From: Lachnospira sp. UBA4346
GTDB lineage: Bacteria > Bacillota > Clostridia > Lachnospirales > Lachnospiraceae
NCBI GenBank assembly: GCA_002394205.1
Contig: DGTC01000053.1
Coordinates: 1 to 64,000 of the forward strand
Direction of reading: 5' to 3'
Length of the DNA stretch: 64,000 nucleotides
Shown in pieces: positions 43,869 to 52,188 of this stretch. Position numbers and translations under genes: made by a program. Under the pieces are notes generated by a model that was not told the DNA's origin, made no database searches, and saw only the letters and a program-made list of their open reading frames with translations. Positions within the stretch are counted from its first letter, which is position 1. Each line of letters begins with the position of its first letter.

Positions 43869-44237
43869 TTACAACTCGCCTTCTAATAAAGCTGCTTCCC
43901 CTTCTTCACCAGTACGTACACGAATGACATTCATGATTGGTGAAATAAAAATTTTACCATCTCCGATATGACCGGTGTACAATTCTTTCTCTACAAAGCT
44001 AAGGAAATCATTCAAATCTTTTTCAAGTAATACCATCATGACAACCTGCTTGTCCAATAAAGTAGGAGCTTTCTTTTTCTCTGACTCAAATTCCTGTGTA
44101 CCTAATTGCACTCCGCACCCCTTTGCTTCATACACGGTCATACCTGAAACACCAAACTTTCCAAGTTGTAACCGCAATGCCTCAATCTTTGCCATTGATG
44201 TAATAATTTCTACTTTTACCAACTTTTCTAGTTCCAT
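43869..44237 (-). CDS. PII-like nitrogen regulatory protein with atypical T-loop
   Basis: Trimeric PII-family signal protein, 122 residues: KFGVSGMTVYEAKGCGVQLG at the front and HIGDGKIFISPIMNVIRVRTGE at the end are classical PII signatures. The T-loop is altered (EFESEKKKAPTLLDKQ) and has no Tyr at the uridylylation site. It is the first gene of the catabolic operon and probably gates the adjacent APC permease, as PII proteins do for AmtB. A strong terminator-like hairpin stands in its leader. Confidence 0.9.
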   Translation of the reverse strand: MELEKLVKVEIITSMAKIEALRLQLGKFGVSGMTVYEAKGCGVQLGTQEFESEKKKAPTLLDKQVVMMVLLEKDLNDFLSFVEKELYTGHIGDGKIFISPIMNVIRVRTGEEGEAALLEGEL

Positions 44238-44270
44238 TGCACAATCTCCTTCCTATTTTCTATAAAGTAA

Positions 44271-44309
44271 AAAGGCATCAAACACTTTACATTTGTGTTT
44301 GACGCCTTT
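44271..44309 (-). terminator. Leader terminator/attenuator before the PII gene
   Basis: A 15-bp stem (AAAGGCRTCAAACAC type, one mismatch) with a 9-nt loop and a TTTTTACTTT run, all on the minus strand. It lies between the LysR-divergent promoter region and the PII start. There is no upstream minus-strand gene it could terminate, so attenuation of the operon is likely. Confidence 0.65.
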
Positions 44310-44341
44310 GTCGTTGGTATTAATATATCATATTTTATCTT

Positions 44342-44365
44342 CAACGAAAAGCGGAATTTTCGTTG
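44342..44365. promoter_or_regulatory. LysR operator
   Basis: CAACGAAAA-N6-TTTTCGTTG is a perfect 24-bp palindrome between the LysR gene and the PII operon, in the classical location of a LysR recognition site. Confidence 0.75.
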
Positions 44366-44429
44366 TATTCATCAACTATTTAGTTTATAATCTTATTGCA
44401 AGTATAAAATACCAATAAGGAGACAATTT

Positions 44430-45320
44430 ATGAATCATAAACAATTAGAATACTTTCAGGAAGTATACAATAAACATAGCGTGTCTGCTGCTGCGAAAAC
44501 TTTTTTTATCTCCCCACAGGGATTAAGCAAAATGATTATCAGTTTAGAAAAAGAATTAAATGTCACTCTCTTTGAACGCAGTGAAAAGAAAATGATTCCG
44601 ACTCCTGCTGCCATCAGCCTATACTCGCATGTAAAACATATTTTGGACGAATATGACCTGATTCTAAACAATCAATTCATGACTTTTGAAAGTAAAAAGG
44701 ATTTAAATATCGCTATTTCATACGATGCTATGTCCTATTTCCCAGCCTCCTTTTTTTCTAACTTTTACACAACACATCCCGATATCTTGCTGCACTTTAT
44801 CGAATTGCCGGATTCGGAAGCCCTGAATCAATTAGACTCAAACAAAGTCGAACTGGCGGTACTTCCTGGCCCACTGCATGAGGGGACATACCATCTCGAT
44901 CCTCTATTCAGCCATCAATTTTGCTTTCTTTTTCATAAAGACAATCCTCTGGCACACAAAGAAGATTTTCATCTCGCTGATACGCAAGGTGAATCTATTG
45001 TCATCAAAAGCCAGGAACTTTTCTTTAGTGATGCACAACGAAATCACTTGTTATCTTTGGGCATATCCACAAATATCGTTATGGAATGTACCGATTTAAA
45101 TGTAATCACTAAACTGGTGGAAAACAACCTGTGCATCGGAATGATTCCTGAATATTTGAGCCAACTGGCAACTTCCATAAACATTATTACACGCCATCCC
45201 ATGGATGACACGCAGGAAAAGAATATGTACCTAGTCCATCGAGCCGACAGCGTTCTAAGTCAAGAAAGCAAAGAATTCCTTCTATATTGCAGAGAATATG
45301 TATCACAAAAAAATTTATAG
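44430..45320 (+). CDS. LysR-family transcriptional regulator
   Basis: Two hundred ninety-six residues. The N-terminal winged helix reads KQLEYFQEVYNKHSVSAAAK, then SPQGLSKMIISLEKELNVTL. The C-terminal periplasmic-binding-like effector domain follows. It is divergent from the PII/permease/dehydrogenase operon, which it probably activates when the amino-acid or amine substrate is present. AAGGAG precedes the ATG. The palindrome at 44342-44365 is its likely binding site. Confidence 0.92.
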   Translation: MNHKQLEYFQEVYNKHSVSAAAKTFFISPQGLSKMIISLEKELNVTLFERSEKKMIPTPAAISLYSHVKHILDEYDLILNNQFMTFESKKDLNIAISYDAMSYFPASFFSNFYTTHPDILLHFIELPDSEALNQLDSNKVELAVLPGPLHEGTYHLDPLFSHQFCFLFHKDNPLAHKEDFHLADTQGESIVIKSQELFFSDAQRNHLLSLGISTNIVMECTDLNVITKLVENNLCIGMIPEYLSQLATSINIITRHPMDDTQEKNMYLVHRADSVLSQESKEFLLYCREYVSQKNL

Positions 45321-45392
45321 ATTGTCCGACGCTTTCTTCATACGGTATCTTTGTGTCCCGAAATTTAATGATATAAATATGTTCCTGTCCTT

Positions 45393-45626
45393 ATGACAAA
45401 CTTTAGACCTCCTATCCGAGATAAAGTCAAAAGCACCTTGAAAACACTATTTCACACTCAGCCTAATGATGATTTCCTCTACGATGCCGAAAAGAACGTC
45501 ACCAAAATGCTCCATGAAGATTCTCACCAGTTCAGAGAACGTTCCATCGAGCTTCGTATGAAGGAAGAAGAACAGAGACGGGCCGAACAGCCACAGCAGG
45601 AAACCAATCGTCGCAGATCTCGTTGA
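45393..45626 (+). pseudogene. Basic C-terminal fragment of a dispersed element
   Basis: Seventy-seven codons: RPPIRDKVKSTLKTLFHT, SHQFRERSIELRMKEEEQRR and an Arg-rich end. No ribosome binding site precedes the ATG, and homology with 28491-28646 begins only at RPPIRDK. The nearly identical copy 17 kb away shows that it belongs to something that moves or recombines. It looks like the tail of a plasmid or ICE protein, but I do not recognise the family. Confidence 0.5.
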
Positions 45627-45637
45627 AGATAAAAATA

Positions 45638-45680
45638 CAGCTACCAAAGAGTCTATTCTCTCCCTGGTAGCTGCTTTTCT
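45638..45680. terminator. Bidirectional terminator
   Basis: CAGCTACCA/TGGTAGCTG stem with an 18-nt loop. TTTTCT follows on the plus strand and TATTTTTAT on the minus strand. It serves the convergent fragment and the cyclophilin-like lipoprotein gene. Confidence 0.8.
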
Positions 45681-45724
45681 CTAACAGTAGGTTTTCTATT
45701 ATTTATTTGTAAGTAACATTGAAA

Positions 45725-46693
45725 TTACTCTACTTTTTCTATGGTTATCGTTCCTGATAGCTCCTTTATGTATTCTTCACCTGCTACCACACTTCCCAAT
45801 TCATACAATCCACTTGCACTGCCAAAATCCCTATAGAACATTACCACATCACCCCATGGTGCATAATAAGCAAGCGAACCGGCCACGCTGTCTGCTAATG
45901 GGGTATCACTTGTATTAAGTTCCTTTGGTGGATAATATATTTTTTCATCCGTGCTATAATTCTGAACCTCAATCGTAAGGGGAAGCTGGTCATATAAATC
46001 ATTTGCTGCCAAGCTTCCGTTCAACTCATAAATGATTGTATTCCCATTTGCTGTTACTTTCATCTGCTTTACAGACGATTCATTCTCAGTCACTTTCTCT
46101 GCAGCAGACGATTCTTCCTCTACTGCCTGAATGGTAATCTCACCAGACATTCCCTCAATGTTATTTACTCCACTGAATGCCACACCCATTCGATGCATTT
46201 CATCGCCAGCATAAAAATCTTCGTAAAGCATGAATACATCGCCCCAAGGCTCATAATAACTGAGTTCGCCCTTTTTACCATCATGGTAACTCTCAGCATC
46301 TGTTACAGCTAACTTCTCAGGTGGATAGAACATCCATTGTGCATTGCGAAAATTGCTTAGTTCTAAGGTCAAAGGCAGTTGATCATATAATTCTTTCGCA
46401 GCTTTTGTGTCATATAGTTGGAATGTAGCTTCCTTTTCTCCACATGTAACAGATACCACCATGTTAGATAATGGCAATCCGTTCACTTCTTCGGACGATT
46501 CCGTTGTTTTTGTCTCTAGCACTTCTGTTTTATTCGGTGCTTCTGCCACCTGTTGAGAGGTTGTTGTTTTTATCGCCTCACGATCTTTAGATACTCGACT
46601 TTCTGTTACATTCTTCTGTCCACACGCTGTTATTACCAGACTCATAGTAATAAACAGACAACTTATTGCCAAATATTTTTTTAAACGTTTCAT
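45725..46693 (-). CDS. Lipoprotein with two cyclophilin-like-fold domains
   Basis: Secreted lipoprotein, 322 residues. Lipobox VITAC (Cys24) is followed by a Ser/Thr/Glu-rich linker. Two tandem repeats follow (about 75-185 and 210-320), each with LYDQLPLTLE-type and YYEPWGDVFMLY or YYAPWGDVVMFY blocks, which are hallmarks of the small cyclophilin-like (TM1367-type) fold. The function of this fold in bacteria is unknown. It is the last gene of a cluster with two single-domain relatives and a broken flavodoxin gene. Confidence 0.83.
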   Translation of the reverse strand: MKRLKKYLAISCLFITMSLVITACGQKNVTESRVSKDREAIKTTTSQQVAEAPNKTEVLETKTTESSEEVNGLPLSNMVVSVTCGEKEATFQLYDTKAAKELYDQLPLTLELSNFRNAQWMFYPPEKLAVTDAESYHDGKKGELSYYEPWGDVFMLYEDFYAGDEMHRMGVAFSGVNNIEGMSGEITIQAVEEESSAAEKVTENESSVKQMKVTANGNTIIYELNGSLAANDLYDQLPLTIEVQNYSTDEKIYYPPKELNTSDTPLADSVAGSLAYYAPWGDVVMFYRDFGSASGLYELGSVVAGEEYIKELSGTITIEKVE

Positions 46694-46703
46694 ATGCTAT
46701 CAC

Positions 46704-47057
46704 CTACCCTAACTCCACAGTAACTTGTGTTCTTGATGGGAAACCAGCAACTTCACTTACATACGCATTTTCAATATGTCCCACTATCATCATTCCCGGA
46801 TAAGAGCCAGACTGCTCCTGTCCGCCATAAAGAAGTGCCAGCCAACCATCCGCTACACTGATATCACCATTCTTCCATCCGGTCTGTTTCTCTGAAGGAT
46901 CAAATTTACCTTCTGATAATGTACAACAAATATCAATTCCTGAATTACTTCCAGTAACCGTTACTGGTAATCTTTTTACAAAATCCTTTGCTGCTACTGT
47001 ATCATTTAATGTTGCTGGAATTTCTTTATTCCCGGCTATAATTTTTATCTTTGTCAT
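46704..47057 (-). CDS. Single-domain cyclophilin-like protein
   Basis: One hundred seventeen residues, no signal peptide. It has the order LNDTVAAKDFVKRLPVTV, then GDISVADGWLALLYGGQEQ, as in the cyclophilin-like (Cyclophil_like) family. Cytosolic, no catalytic residues known. It lies between two paralogues; spacing of 10 and 23 bp shows an operon. GAAAGGAGC precedes the ATG. Confidence 0.82.
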   Translation of the reverse strand: MTKIKIIAGNKEIPATLNDTVAAKDFVKRLPVTVTGSNSGIDICCTLSEGKFDPSEKQTGWKNGDISVADGWLALLYGGQEQSGSYPGMMIVGHIENAYVSEVAGFPSRTQVTVELG

Positions 47058-47080
47058 TGCTTTGCAGCTCCTTTCAAAAT

Positions 47081-47434
47081 TTATGCAAGAGATATGACGG
47101 CTGTGATATCTCTTCTTCCGAATACTTTTTTAAGCCCCGCCTGATCGATGTTTTCAAATACACCAAGTTTTGTGAAGTTCCAATGTTTTGTATCATAGTA
47201 AAATACTAACTGGTTTCCACAATATAGGATAATATCTCCTGCTTTCGTCGTATAAGGCTTATCATTAGTAGGAAGCTTAAATCCGAGATTCCCTACTTTT
47301 TCAAAGTTTGCATAATCATTCATGTGGATTGTGATTGGACCGTCATTTAGTTTATCTGCAAAAGCCTTGGCAGATGAATTATTTTCCAATCTTGCTGTTA
47401 ATGTTTCTCCGTTTACTTCTACCTTAATTGTCAT
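47081..47434 (-). CDS. Single-domain cyclophilin-like protein
   Basis: One hundred seventeen residues: LENNSSAKAFADKLNDGPIT, then GNLGFKLPTNDKPYTTKAGD and IILYCGNQLVFYYD. It is the closest relative in the window of the membrane-anchored form at 50542-51000 (GALGRRLSTSDRPMHTSAGD). It overlaps the end of the flavodoxin-like frame upstream by 11 bp. The recurring pairing of this fold with flavodoxins suggests a shared redox task, but no function is established. Confidence 0.83.
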   Translation of the reverse strand: MTIKVEVNGETLTARLENNSSAKAFADKLNDGPITIHMNDYANFEKVGNLGFKLPTNDKPYTTKAGDIILYCGNQLVFYYDTKHWNFTKLGVFENIDQAGLKKVFGRRDITAVISLA

Positions 47435-47885
47435 TGCCTGATTCCTCCTTTTTTTCCACAGGTTCCTTTAACCGAAAAGCCTCTTCTTTGATTTCTGCCA
47501 AAGTTTCCTCCGTCACATCTTTTGCTACCAGCTTCATAAAATCAATATCTAACTTCAGGAATTCGTTAAAATTACGATTCAGTTCATAAATTGCTCCCTC
47601 GTACACATCATCGTCTCCGGAGCTTAAGATCATGCCTGCCTTTTTTAAATTCGGCAGCTTCCCCGGATGAGCGATGGCATATGTCCTGTCTATTGCGCAT
47701 TTCAACTGACCGGAAAAACTGTGATAGTAAACAGGGGATGCTAAAACAAGCATATTTGCCTCTTTTAGCAGATCATAAATTTCCTGCATATCATCCTTCT
47801 GTACACATACGCCTTCACTCACTTTCTGGCAATGATCGCATCCAAGGCCCCCAGCAATCCTTCCATTATTGCCACCCGTGTGGCA
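47424..47885 (-). pseudogene. Flavodoxin/FMN reductase gene lacking its N-terminus
   Basis: The frame reads GLGCDHCQKVSEG, KDDMQEIYDLLKEANMLVLA, SPVYYHSFSGQLKCAIDR. It matches residues about 50-185 of the flavodoxin part of the fusion at 49983-50522 (KDDMQEVYDALREANLLVLA). The first 50 residues, with the FMN-phosphate loop NGSPR, are missing and no start codon is present. Upstream sequence near 47878 (GTGTGGCATTAAG) recurs at 48090, hinting that a deletion occurred between short repeats. Confidence 0.75.
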
Positions 47886-47947
47886 TTAAGGGTATTTTAC
47901 GTTATAAATTCTTTTCAAAAAATTCTTTTATTCCCGTGAAAGCCCTA

Positions 47948-48076
47948 CTATAAATTTTTTGCATTTTCTTCAATCAACTTCTTATACCAGTCAAAACTGT
48001 CTTTCTTAATTCGCTTCATCTCTTTCAGATCGTCTTCCGTCCTGTCAATATCCACATGGAAACAATTCAATTTCCA
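47948..48076 (-). pseudogene. C-terminal remnant of a GH1 6-phospho-beta-glucosidase
   Basis: The last 35 codons of an open stretch read VDIDRTEDDLKEMKRIKKDS, then FDWYKKLIEENAKNL. This matches the C-terminus of GH1 phospho-beta-glucosidases (typical form: YVDyd...LKRIKKKSFYWYKKVI.tNG). No upstream catalytic region remains. Confidence 0.65.
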
Positions 48077-48121
48077 CTATTACCTCTTGTGTGGCATTAA
48101 GAGATTTTTGAAAGGTATTTT

Positions 48122-48685
48122 ATGAAACAGACAGAAGGAAAAAGAAATACACGGACAAAGCAGGCAATTCACGATGCATTTGTAGCGATGATCTGTGAAA
48201 ATAAGTCCAATGAAATCAATATTAAAAATCTAACTGAGCGTGCAGGTATACATAGAAAAACTTTTTATCTGCACTATACCTGCATCGAGGCACTCTATGA
48301 AGATGAGCTGAGTCTTCTGGCGCAAGGATATTTTGAGGAAGTAGAGAAACTCCCTCTTCCATTTAGTTATTATGATTTGACACGTGTTTTATTTGAGTAT
48401 AATTCGAAAAGTCAATACTCAGAACTACTTTATTGTAATCCCACATACAGTGATTTTTCTATGAAACTTATCGCTACTACTATGAAGCACAATCGGCAAA
48501 TCAATAACCCTTATGAGGCCTATTCCCCAGAAATGCAAAATATCATCAATGCATTTGTTACAAATGCTTCTATGGTTGCTTATCGTCAGTAGGTAGCCGA
48601 TGGCAAAAAAGTCCCGGTAGAAGAAGTCGTTCAAGTTGTCGGCGCTCTTTTGGAAACTGGTGTACAATCCATTGTACGCTCTTAA
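48122..48685 (+). pseudogene. TetR regulator interrupted by an in-frame amber codon
   Basis: The N-terminal TetR HTH is intact (NIKNLTERAGIHRKTFYLHYT). The frame runs 156 codons to TAG at 48590-48592, then continues in the same frame for 31 codons (VADGKKVPVEEVVQVVGALL, then ETGVQSIVRS) before TAA. In relatives the position is Trp in YRQWVADGK, so TGG to TAG is the likely change. The shortened protein keeps the DNA-binding domain but loses the last helix. Confidence 0.8.
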
Positions 48686-48772
48686 AGAGAAACAGTCTTT
48701 CCATACTTCTCTGCAACTTCCATAAATGTTGGATATCATCTTCTTCATGTAATATCTCTCCTTTGCATATAA

Positions 48773-48801
48773 GCCCCTTCTGCAAATCATGCAAAAGGGG
48801 C
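48773..48801 (-). terminator. Terminator of the flavodoxin-ADH operon
   Basis: A 12-bp stem GCCCCTTYTGCA/TGCAAAAGGGGC type with a 5-nt loop. The T-run on the minus strand is short (TTATAT). Confidence 0.7.
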
Positions 48802-48809
48802 AATCCATC

Positions 48810-50522
48810 TTATAAACACATCTTATAAATAGCTACAATATCTTCCTGCTTCAGATTCTTAATACCAGGGATAAAAGCACCCATTGAGGCATGCTTTGCC
48901 ATATCTGCGAAATGCTCTTCACCTATATTCAATTCGGTAAGAGTCTTCTTCAGTCCTAAAACATCGAATGCAAAATGCTCTACTGCTTCAATTGCTTTCT
49001 TTGCACCATCTATCGGATCAAGTCCTGCTTCTACTCCAAATACATGAGTTCCCAAACGATAAATTGCCGGTGCTGTACTCTCATCCAAAATGTATGTCAG
49101 CCATCTTGGAGTAACGATTGCAAGACCATGTCCATGGGTAATGTCATAGTATGCAGACAGCTCATGTTCCATTGCGTGACATGCCGGTGCATGAACAGTT
49201 CCTGCATCAAGAATCGTATTGAGTGCCATAGAGCTTGCCCACATCAGATTCGCTCTTGCTTCGTAATTCGCAGGCTTCGCAAGTGCAACTGGTGTCCATT
49301 TTACAACAGCCCGCATGACTGCTTCCTGCATTTCCAAAACCATATCAAAAGTTGCATCGCCTGCCAGATAGTAGTTATCAAGCACATGATTGAAAATATC
49401 AAATGCTCCGCAGGCGGTCTGGTATGCCGGGAGGGAATAAGTCAGCTCCGGATTCTCAAAAGCAGCCTTTGGAATCAGTGCATCCCCACCAATACCAATC
49501 TTTACATTGACATCCATGTTGGAGATCACTGCCCATGCATCCATCTCTGAACCTGTTGCTGCATTTGTAAGAATGGCAATGATTGGAAGCGCATCCGTCA
49601 CCCATACGTTTTCTTCCACTAAAGGCCATACTTTGCCGTCTTCTGTCTTTGCTGCAGCGGCAATTCCCTTAGAGCAGTCTATCGTAGATCCTCCACCGAC
49701 TGCAAGAACTACATCAATGCCTTCCTGCTTACAGATCTCAGCGCCTCTATCCACGGTTGTGTGGCGAGGGTTAGGCTCTACGCCTGCAAGCTCAAAGAGC
49801 TCTAATCCTTTTTCTGTAAGAAGTTTTGTCACCTGACCGTAAAGCCCATTTTTCTTAATGGAACCACCACCATATACCATTAGCACCTTCTTGCCATACT
49901 TAGATACTTCCTCTGCAAGATGTGTAAACTGATTTTTCCCAAAATACACTTTATCAGGGTTGTGAAAAATAAAATCATTCATGAATATAACCTCCTTCAA
50001 ATTTCTTCCAAATTCATAAAGTTCCTGCTTCTTTTCTTCTGATACTTCTTCCTCACCATGTACGGTGAATACACCAATATTCTCCAGTCCAAGGAAATCT
50101 TCAAAATCGCCTTTCAAAGAATAGAGTGCTCCGTCATAGATATCCTCATCTCCCGATGCCAGAAACATTGCTACCTGTTTTAACTTAGGCAGTAACGCTC
50201 TCTCTCCGGTTGCATAAAAGCGGTCAATTACGCATTTGAGCTGTCCGGAAAGGTTATGATAATAAATCGGAGAGGCAAGCACTAATAAGTTTGCTTCTCT
50301 TAACGCATCGTATACTTCCTGCATATCATCCTTTTGCACACAATTATAATTGCCCTTTGTATGACAATACTCACAGGCAAGGCATCCCTTAATATTTTTT
50401 CTGCATACATCAATCACCTTCACTGTATGTCCTGCATCGGTTGCACCTTTTTCAAAGGCACTAACCATTGTCTTTGTATGTCCTTTAGGTCTTGGGCTTC
50501 CATTTAAAACTAAGATATTCAT
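48810..50522 (-). CDS. Flavodoxin fused to iron-containing alcohol dehydrogenase
   Basis: One 570-residue frame. Residues 1-180 are an FMN reductase/flavodoxin-like domain (MNILVLNGSPRPKGHTKT; Cys cluster CLACEYCH; SPIYYHNLSGQLKCVIDRF). Residues 181-570 are a complete iron-containing ADH of the butanol dehydrogenase/YqhD type (GGGSTIDCSKG; ligands in CGAFDIFNHVLD, CHAMEHEL and ITHGHGLAIV). At the junction K-E-V is encoded by AAGGAGGTT, a perfect ribosome binding site 8 bp before an ATG at 49982. Both a fusion and a separate 390-residue ADH could therefore be made. Confidence 0.88.
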   Translation of the reverse strand: MNILVLNGSPRPKGHTKTMVSAFEKGATDAGHTVKVIDVCRKNIKGCLACEYCHTKGNYNCVQKDDMQEVYDALREANLLVLASPIYYHNLSGQLKCVIDRFYATGERALLPKLKQVAMFLASGDEDIYDGALYSLKGDFEDFLGLENIGVFTVHGEEEVSEEKKQELYEFGRNLKEVIFMNDFIFHNPDKVYFGKNQFTHLAEEVSKYGKKVLMVYGGGSIKKNGLYGQVTKLLTEKGLELFELAGVEPNPRHTTVDRGAEICKQEGIDVVLAVGGGSTIDCSKGIAAAAKTEDGKVWPLVEENVWVTDALPIIAILTNAATGSEMDAWAVISNMDVNVKIGIGGDALIPKAAFENPELTYSLPAYQTACGAFDIFNHVLDNYYLAGDATFDMVLEMQEAVMRAVVKWTPVALAKPANYEARANLMWASSMALNTILDAGTVHAPACHAMEHELSAYYDITHGHGLAIVTPRWLTYILDESTAPAIYRLGTHVFGVEAGLDPIDGAKKAIEAVEHFAFDVLGLKKTLTELNIGEEHFADMAKHASMGAFIPGIKNLKQEDIVAIYKMCL

Positions 50523-50541
50523 CGTCATCACCTCAACTATG

Positions 50542-51000
50542 TTATTCCAACGAAAATGTTACACTGACATTTCCCTTTCCAAGTGCGTCTTCCCAGCCTG
50601 TAAGGTCATTGATTCTCGCCAGTTTCGTGTAACTCCATGAATGCGAGCCATAGAACATAACAATGTTGTCCCCACCATACAGCACGATATCTCCGGCGCT
50701 GGTATGCATTGGCCTATCACTGGTGGAAAGTCTCCTTCCAAGTGCACCCACTTTTTCAAATCCCGAATAATCCTGTAAGGATAATTCTACCGGTCCCTGC
50801 TCCATCATCTGAATCAGTTCATCCGTTGCTTTGTTATCCTGCAAAGTTGCTTCAAACCTTTTGTCTCCAATCATTACGATCATATTCATATCCCGCTCTA
50901 CTCCTTTGTTACTTAATCTTGTATAGATAAACAGTCCCAGGATAACAACGACAACAACAATTATAATTGCCATCCATCGTTTTTTCACCATTCCCTCCAT
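50542..51000 (-). CDS. Membrane-anchored cyclophilin-like protein
   Basis: About 152 residues. One N-terminal membrane segment (WMAIIIVVVVVILGLFIY) is followed by a cyclophilin-like domain (TLQDNKATDELIQMMEQGPV, then GDIVLYGGDNIVMFYG). It is the fourth member of this fold in the window and is again next to a flavodoxin. It overlaps the end of the MBL-fold gene upstream by 16 bp. The start could be the ATG at 51000 or 50991; neither is fully convincing. Confidence 0.82.
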   Translation of the reverse strand: MEGMVKKRWMAIIIVVVVVILGLFIYTRLSNKGVERDMNMIVMIGDKRFEATLQDNKATDELIQMMEQGPVELSLQDYSGFEKVGALGRRLSTSDRPMHTSAGDIVLYGGDNIVMFYGSHSWSYTKLARINDLTGWEDALGKGNVSVTFSLE

Positions 51001-52121
51001 CTTTCGTTCCACCAATGTGTCATATACTGCTCTGTTTTATTTTTATTAACCGTTTGACCTATGATTGGTGTTATCACATTTACACCTTCCTCTTTGGCAG
51101 CTTTTGTAACTCTTTCGGCAGGCTCGCTCCATTTATGTTTTGCCAATACAAACGTTCCCCAATGAACCGGAAGAATCACATCCGCCTGTACATCAAGTGC
51201 TGCCTGCACGACTTCTTCAGGCATCATATGGCACTGAGACCAGGCTTTATCATACTGACCATTTTCCACAATCATCAAATCCATCTTTCCAAATTTCTCA
51301 TACACTTCCTGAAACATATCTCCATAGCCGGTATCTCCTGTGTAATAGATCTGCTGTTCATTTGCCTGTATCACATATCCGCACCATAAAGATTGGTTCT
51401 GATTCCACGGAAGTCTTCCGGAATAATGGCGTCCAGGTGTGGATGTAAATGTAAATCCTGCTACATCCTGTGACTCCCACCATGCAAATGTATGAATTTT
51501 ATTTTTATCAACACCCCAGCGAATTAAATGCTGATCTACGCCTAATGGTACGACATATTCTCCTACTCTATCATCAATTGCCCGAATCGTATTGTAATCC
51601 AAATGATCATAGTGATCATGTGATAGTAATAAGACATCTACATATGGGATATTTTCTTTTTCCATAGGAATTTCAGACATTCTTTTTCCAACTGCAAACT
51701 GCACCGGTGAGGAATAATCACTCAATACTGGATCAATAAAAATCTTTTTTCCATCCATTTGGAGCATCACGGTAGAGTGTCCAAACCATGTAACATCCCA
51801 TTCACCCTTTTGATTTTCGGGAAATCTCTCGATTTTTTGTACAGGAATCTCACCGTCTTTTGCTCGTTTTTCACTGGAATTTTCACTCGGTTCACCAACC
51901 ACAACTGTATCTACCACAAAAGGATCTTTCGTATGAAATTGTCCATCATAAAATGCATCTGTTCTAGATTCGTACTCCTTCATTTGTGCTTTTGATGGAG
52001 TTCTTCCCAAAGGTTTCCATAAAATCACAAATGCTAATGCTGCTATCACGAAAACACACAAAAAAAGTCCAATGCCCAGCAAAATCTTTTTTCCTCTCCT
52101 CCACCTTTTTTTCTCATCCAT
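50985..52121 (-). CDS. Membrane-anchored MBL-fold hydrolase (UlaG/NAPE-PLD-like)
   Basis: Metallo-beta-lactamase-fold protein, 378 residues. An N-terminal membrane helix (ILLGIGLFLCVFVIAALAF) is followed by the domain with WFGHSTVMLQMDGKKIFIDP, LLSHDHYDHLD (metal ligands), YTGDTGYGD and ILPVHWGTF. This is the UlaG/NAPE-PLD-like branch, which hydrolyses phosphodiesters or lactones. The ATG at 52121 has AAGGAG 9 bp upstream. It belongs to the operon ending in the flavodoxin-ADH fusion. Confidence 0.87.
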   Translation of the reverse strand: MDEKKRWRRGKKILLGIGLFLCVFVIAALAFVILWKPLGRTPSKAQMKEYESRTDAFYDGQFHTKDPFVVDTVVVGEPSENSSEKRAKDGEIPVQKIERFPENQKGEWDVTWFGHSTVMLQMDGKKIFIDPVLSDYSSPVQFAVGKRMSEIPMEKENIPYVDVLLLSHDHYDHLDYNTIRAIDDRVGEYVVPLGVDQHLIRWGVDKNKIHTFAWWESQDVAGFTFTSTPGRHYSGRLPWNQNQSLWCGYVIQANEQQIYYTGDTGYGDMFQEVYEKFGKMDLMIVENGQYDKAWSQCHMMPEEVVQAALDVQADVILPVHWGTFVLAKHKWSEPAERVTKAAKEEGVNVITPIIGQTVNKNKTEQYMTHWWNERWREW

Positions 52122-52188
52122 AGACCAATTCTCCTTTTCAAAACAGGGGGTATCTGTCAAAAGCAAATCCCCCTATTCATATCATAAT

